From Flavobacterium sp. (GTDB taxonomy: Bacteria; Bacteroidota; Bacteroidia; Flavobacteriales; Flavobacteriaceae), in contig JAIXTU010000115.1 of the NCBI GenBank assembly GCA_027483785.1, forward strand, positions 1 to 6,960: DNA of 6,960 bases, in the 5' to 3' direction. The notes beneath the pieces are model-generated. The model was not told the DNA's origin. It made no database searches and worked only from the letters and a program-made list of their open reading frames with translations. A program made the translations under genes and the position numbers. Shown here piece after piece: positions 5,645 to 6,960 of this stretch (its first letter is position 1; each line of letters opens with the position of its first letter).

Positions 5645-6960
5645 CTACGATTTTGATAAGTTGCTTTTCCGGAAACCGTACATAAAATAAATCACCAATC
5701 CGATTAACAACCAAATTCCGAACCAGGTCCAATTTGTTGCCGACATACCCGTAAGCAGATAACAACACGAAAGCAAGCCAAGAAGCGGAATTAAGGATAA
5801 GTTTTTAGTAAAGGCTATCGGCATCATTACAACCGTAAACAGCAAGAAAACTACCATCGGAATTTTAGTGTCGGGCGCTTCTGCTAGATTAAACGTATCG
5901 GCATAAAAATCGGGAAGTAGCAATTGCAAACCAATCAGCACGGCGATCATAAAAATCGGGTAAATGTACTTGGAGTTGATGTATGGAATTTTAAATTTTC
6001 CGGCACGCGCTTCGAGTTCTTCTTTGCTTTGTGGCGAAAGCATTAAAACGCCGCCGCACACGAGAACGAAAGCAAATAAAGTTCCTATACTGGTGAAATC
6101 GAGTACAAAATTTTCGTCGGTAAAGAAAATCGGAACTCCAACTACCAAACCTGTAATTAACGTTGCAAATCCGGGCGTTTTGTGTTTGGGATGTACTTCA
6201 GAGAATTTTTTAGGCATTAGGCCATCGCGCGACATGGTCATCCAAATTCGCGGTTGCCCCATTTGGAATACAAGCATTACGCTAGTCATCGCAACTACTG
6301 CGGCAATTGAAACGATGAATAACATCCATTTAACGCCTTTGAGCGCAAAGATTTCGGCTAGCGGATCGCTAACACCGAGTTGTGTATAACTAACCATTCC
6401 CGTAATTACTAACGCTAAAATGATGTAAATCACGGTACAAGCAACGAGCGAGTAAATCATACCGCGAGGTAAATCGCGTTGCGGATTTTTACTTTCTTCG
6501 GCTAGCGTTGAAACAGCGTCAAAGCCAATGTAAGCAAAGAAAACTGCTGAAACGCCCGCCATAACGCCACCAAAACCGTTAGGCATAAAGGGAGTCCAAT
6601 TATCAATATCAATGTAAAAAGCTCCCACTACTATTACCAAAACGATAATAGCAAGTTTTATATACACCATTAAATTGCTGAAGTTCTTGGATTCCTTTGT
6701 CCCAATATAGACTAAAGCAGTAATAATTACATTAATGACTACAGCAGGTAAATCGAAAATGATGCGCAGGCCACCAACAACGGGAGCGGTGTTCCATGCG
6801 GTAAGACCCTCACCTACCTTATTTTCGGTGAACGCCAAATGTGCGGCATGGTAATTTATCGTTAAGTATTCCGGAATATGAAGTCCGAAACTACTCAATA
6901 AATTAGTGAAGTATCCGCTCCACGAAAATGCGATATAAATATTACCAATGGAATATTCCA
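5645..6960 (-). CDS. Amino-acid permease, APC superfamily (cationic amino-acid transporter type), N terminus beyond the window
   Basis: This is an inner-membrane amino-acid transporter of the APC superfamily, closest in appearance to the CAT group that imports cationic amino acids. The frame is open to the window edge, with 437 residues visible. The first ones read EYSIGNIYIAFSWSGYF, matching the conserved third-helix region of this family, so the true start and roughly a hundred residues lie beyond 6960. The TTG at 6898 is internal and is not the start. About eleven further hydrophobic segments follow, and the family signature FFAYIGFDAVSTLAEESKNP, continuing to QRDLP, lies at about visible residues 140-164. 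The rest, with GQPRIW and the glycine-rich loops, is intact to the TAG at 5647-5645. The C terminus is short and basic. The next gene begins 2 nt after the stop, indicating co-transcription. Substrate specificity cannot be read from the sequence; arginine, lysine or a broader range are all possible. Confidence 0.93.
   Translation of the reverse strand, partial: EYSIGNIYIAFSWSGYFTNLLSSFGLHIPEYLTINYHAAHLAFTENKVGEGLTAWNTAPVVGGLRIIFDLPAVVINVIITALVYIGTKESKNFSNLMVYIKLAIIVLVIVVGAFYIDIDNWTPFMPNGFGGVMAGVSAVFFAYIGFDAVSTLAEESKNPQRDLPRGMIYSLVACTVIYIILALVITGMVSYTQLGVSDPLAEIFALKGVKWMLFIVSIAAVVAMTSVMLVFQMGQPRIWMTMSRDGLMPKKFSEVHPKHKTPGFATLITGLVVGVPIFFTDENFVLDFTSIGTLFAFVLVCGGVLMLSPQSKEELEARAGKFKIPYINSKYIYPIFMIAVLIGLQLLLPDFYADTFNLAEAPDTKIPMVVFLLFTVVMMPIAFTKNLSLIPLLGLLSCCYLLTGMSATNWTWFGIWLLIGLVIYFMYGFRKSNLSKS

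Noticed and set aside
5643..5768. Upstream extension of the small membrane gene to an in-frame start codon at 5768.
   Set aside because: It would overlap 124 bases of the well-conserved permease C terminus. The ATG at 5642, 2 nt after the permease stop, is the natural start.
5964..6389. 141-codon open frame on the plus strand inside the permease gene.
   Set aside because: It is antisense to a conserved membrane-protein gene and its product has no recognisable domain. It is a shadow frame.

Overview
The window looks like chromosomal DNA from a member of the Bacteroidota, most likely a flavobacterium-like lineage. The evidence is a moderately AT-rich composition, starts preceded by A/T-rich leaders without a clear Shine-Dalgarno, a lipoprotein built from DUF6252-like domains, a UMF1-type MFS transporter, and a Lon with the N-terminal extension usual in this phylum. 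All five genes lie on the minus strand, so transcription runs from high to low coordinates.

In transcriptional order, the right side (6960 to 3899) is a tightly packed set. It holds an APC-family cationic amino-acid permease cut by the window edge, a 149-residue two-helix membrane protein of unknown function starting 2 nt after the permease stop, and a 12-helix UMF1/Atg22-like MFS transporter whose start overlaps the small gene by 11 nt. A lipoprotein with two tandem DUF6252-like domains follows after 40 nt. The spacing argues for one operon of envelope proteins, with at least the first three genes translationally coupled. The small membrane gene contains an uninterrupted run of 18 A on the coding strand. 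One base more or less would truncate the protein within ten codons, so this is the most unusual coding feature in the window.

Between the lipoprotein stop (2899) and the lon start (2579) are 319 non-coding bases. The half next to the lipoprotein (about 2752-2893) is GC-richer than its surroundings and folds into stacked hairpins bounded by a direct repeat CCGGATT. It resembles the structured intergenic elements that recur in flavobacterial genomes. The half next to lon (2580-2751) is AT-rich and must carry the lon promoter. It has a short repeated GTCA motif just upstream of the start and an inverted repeat GGGCAAT/ATTGCCC.

The left side is a full-length, apparently active ATP-dependent protease Lon (120-2579), followed by a 119-base stretch with a 14-position imperfect hairpin (18-49). 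Nothing suggests a phage, insertion sequence, CRISPR array or defence island. Apart from the A18 tract and the structured intergenic element, this is ordinary housekeeping and transport content.
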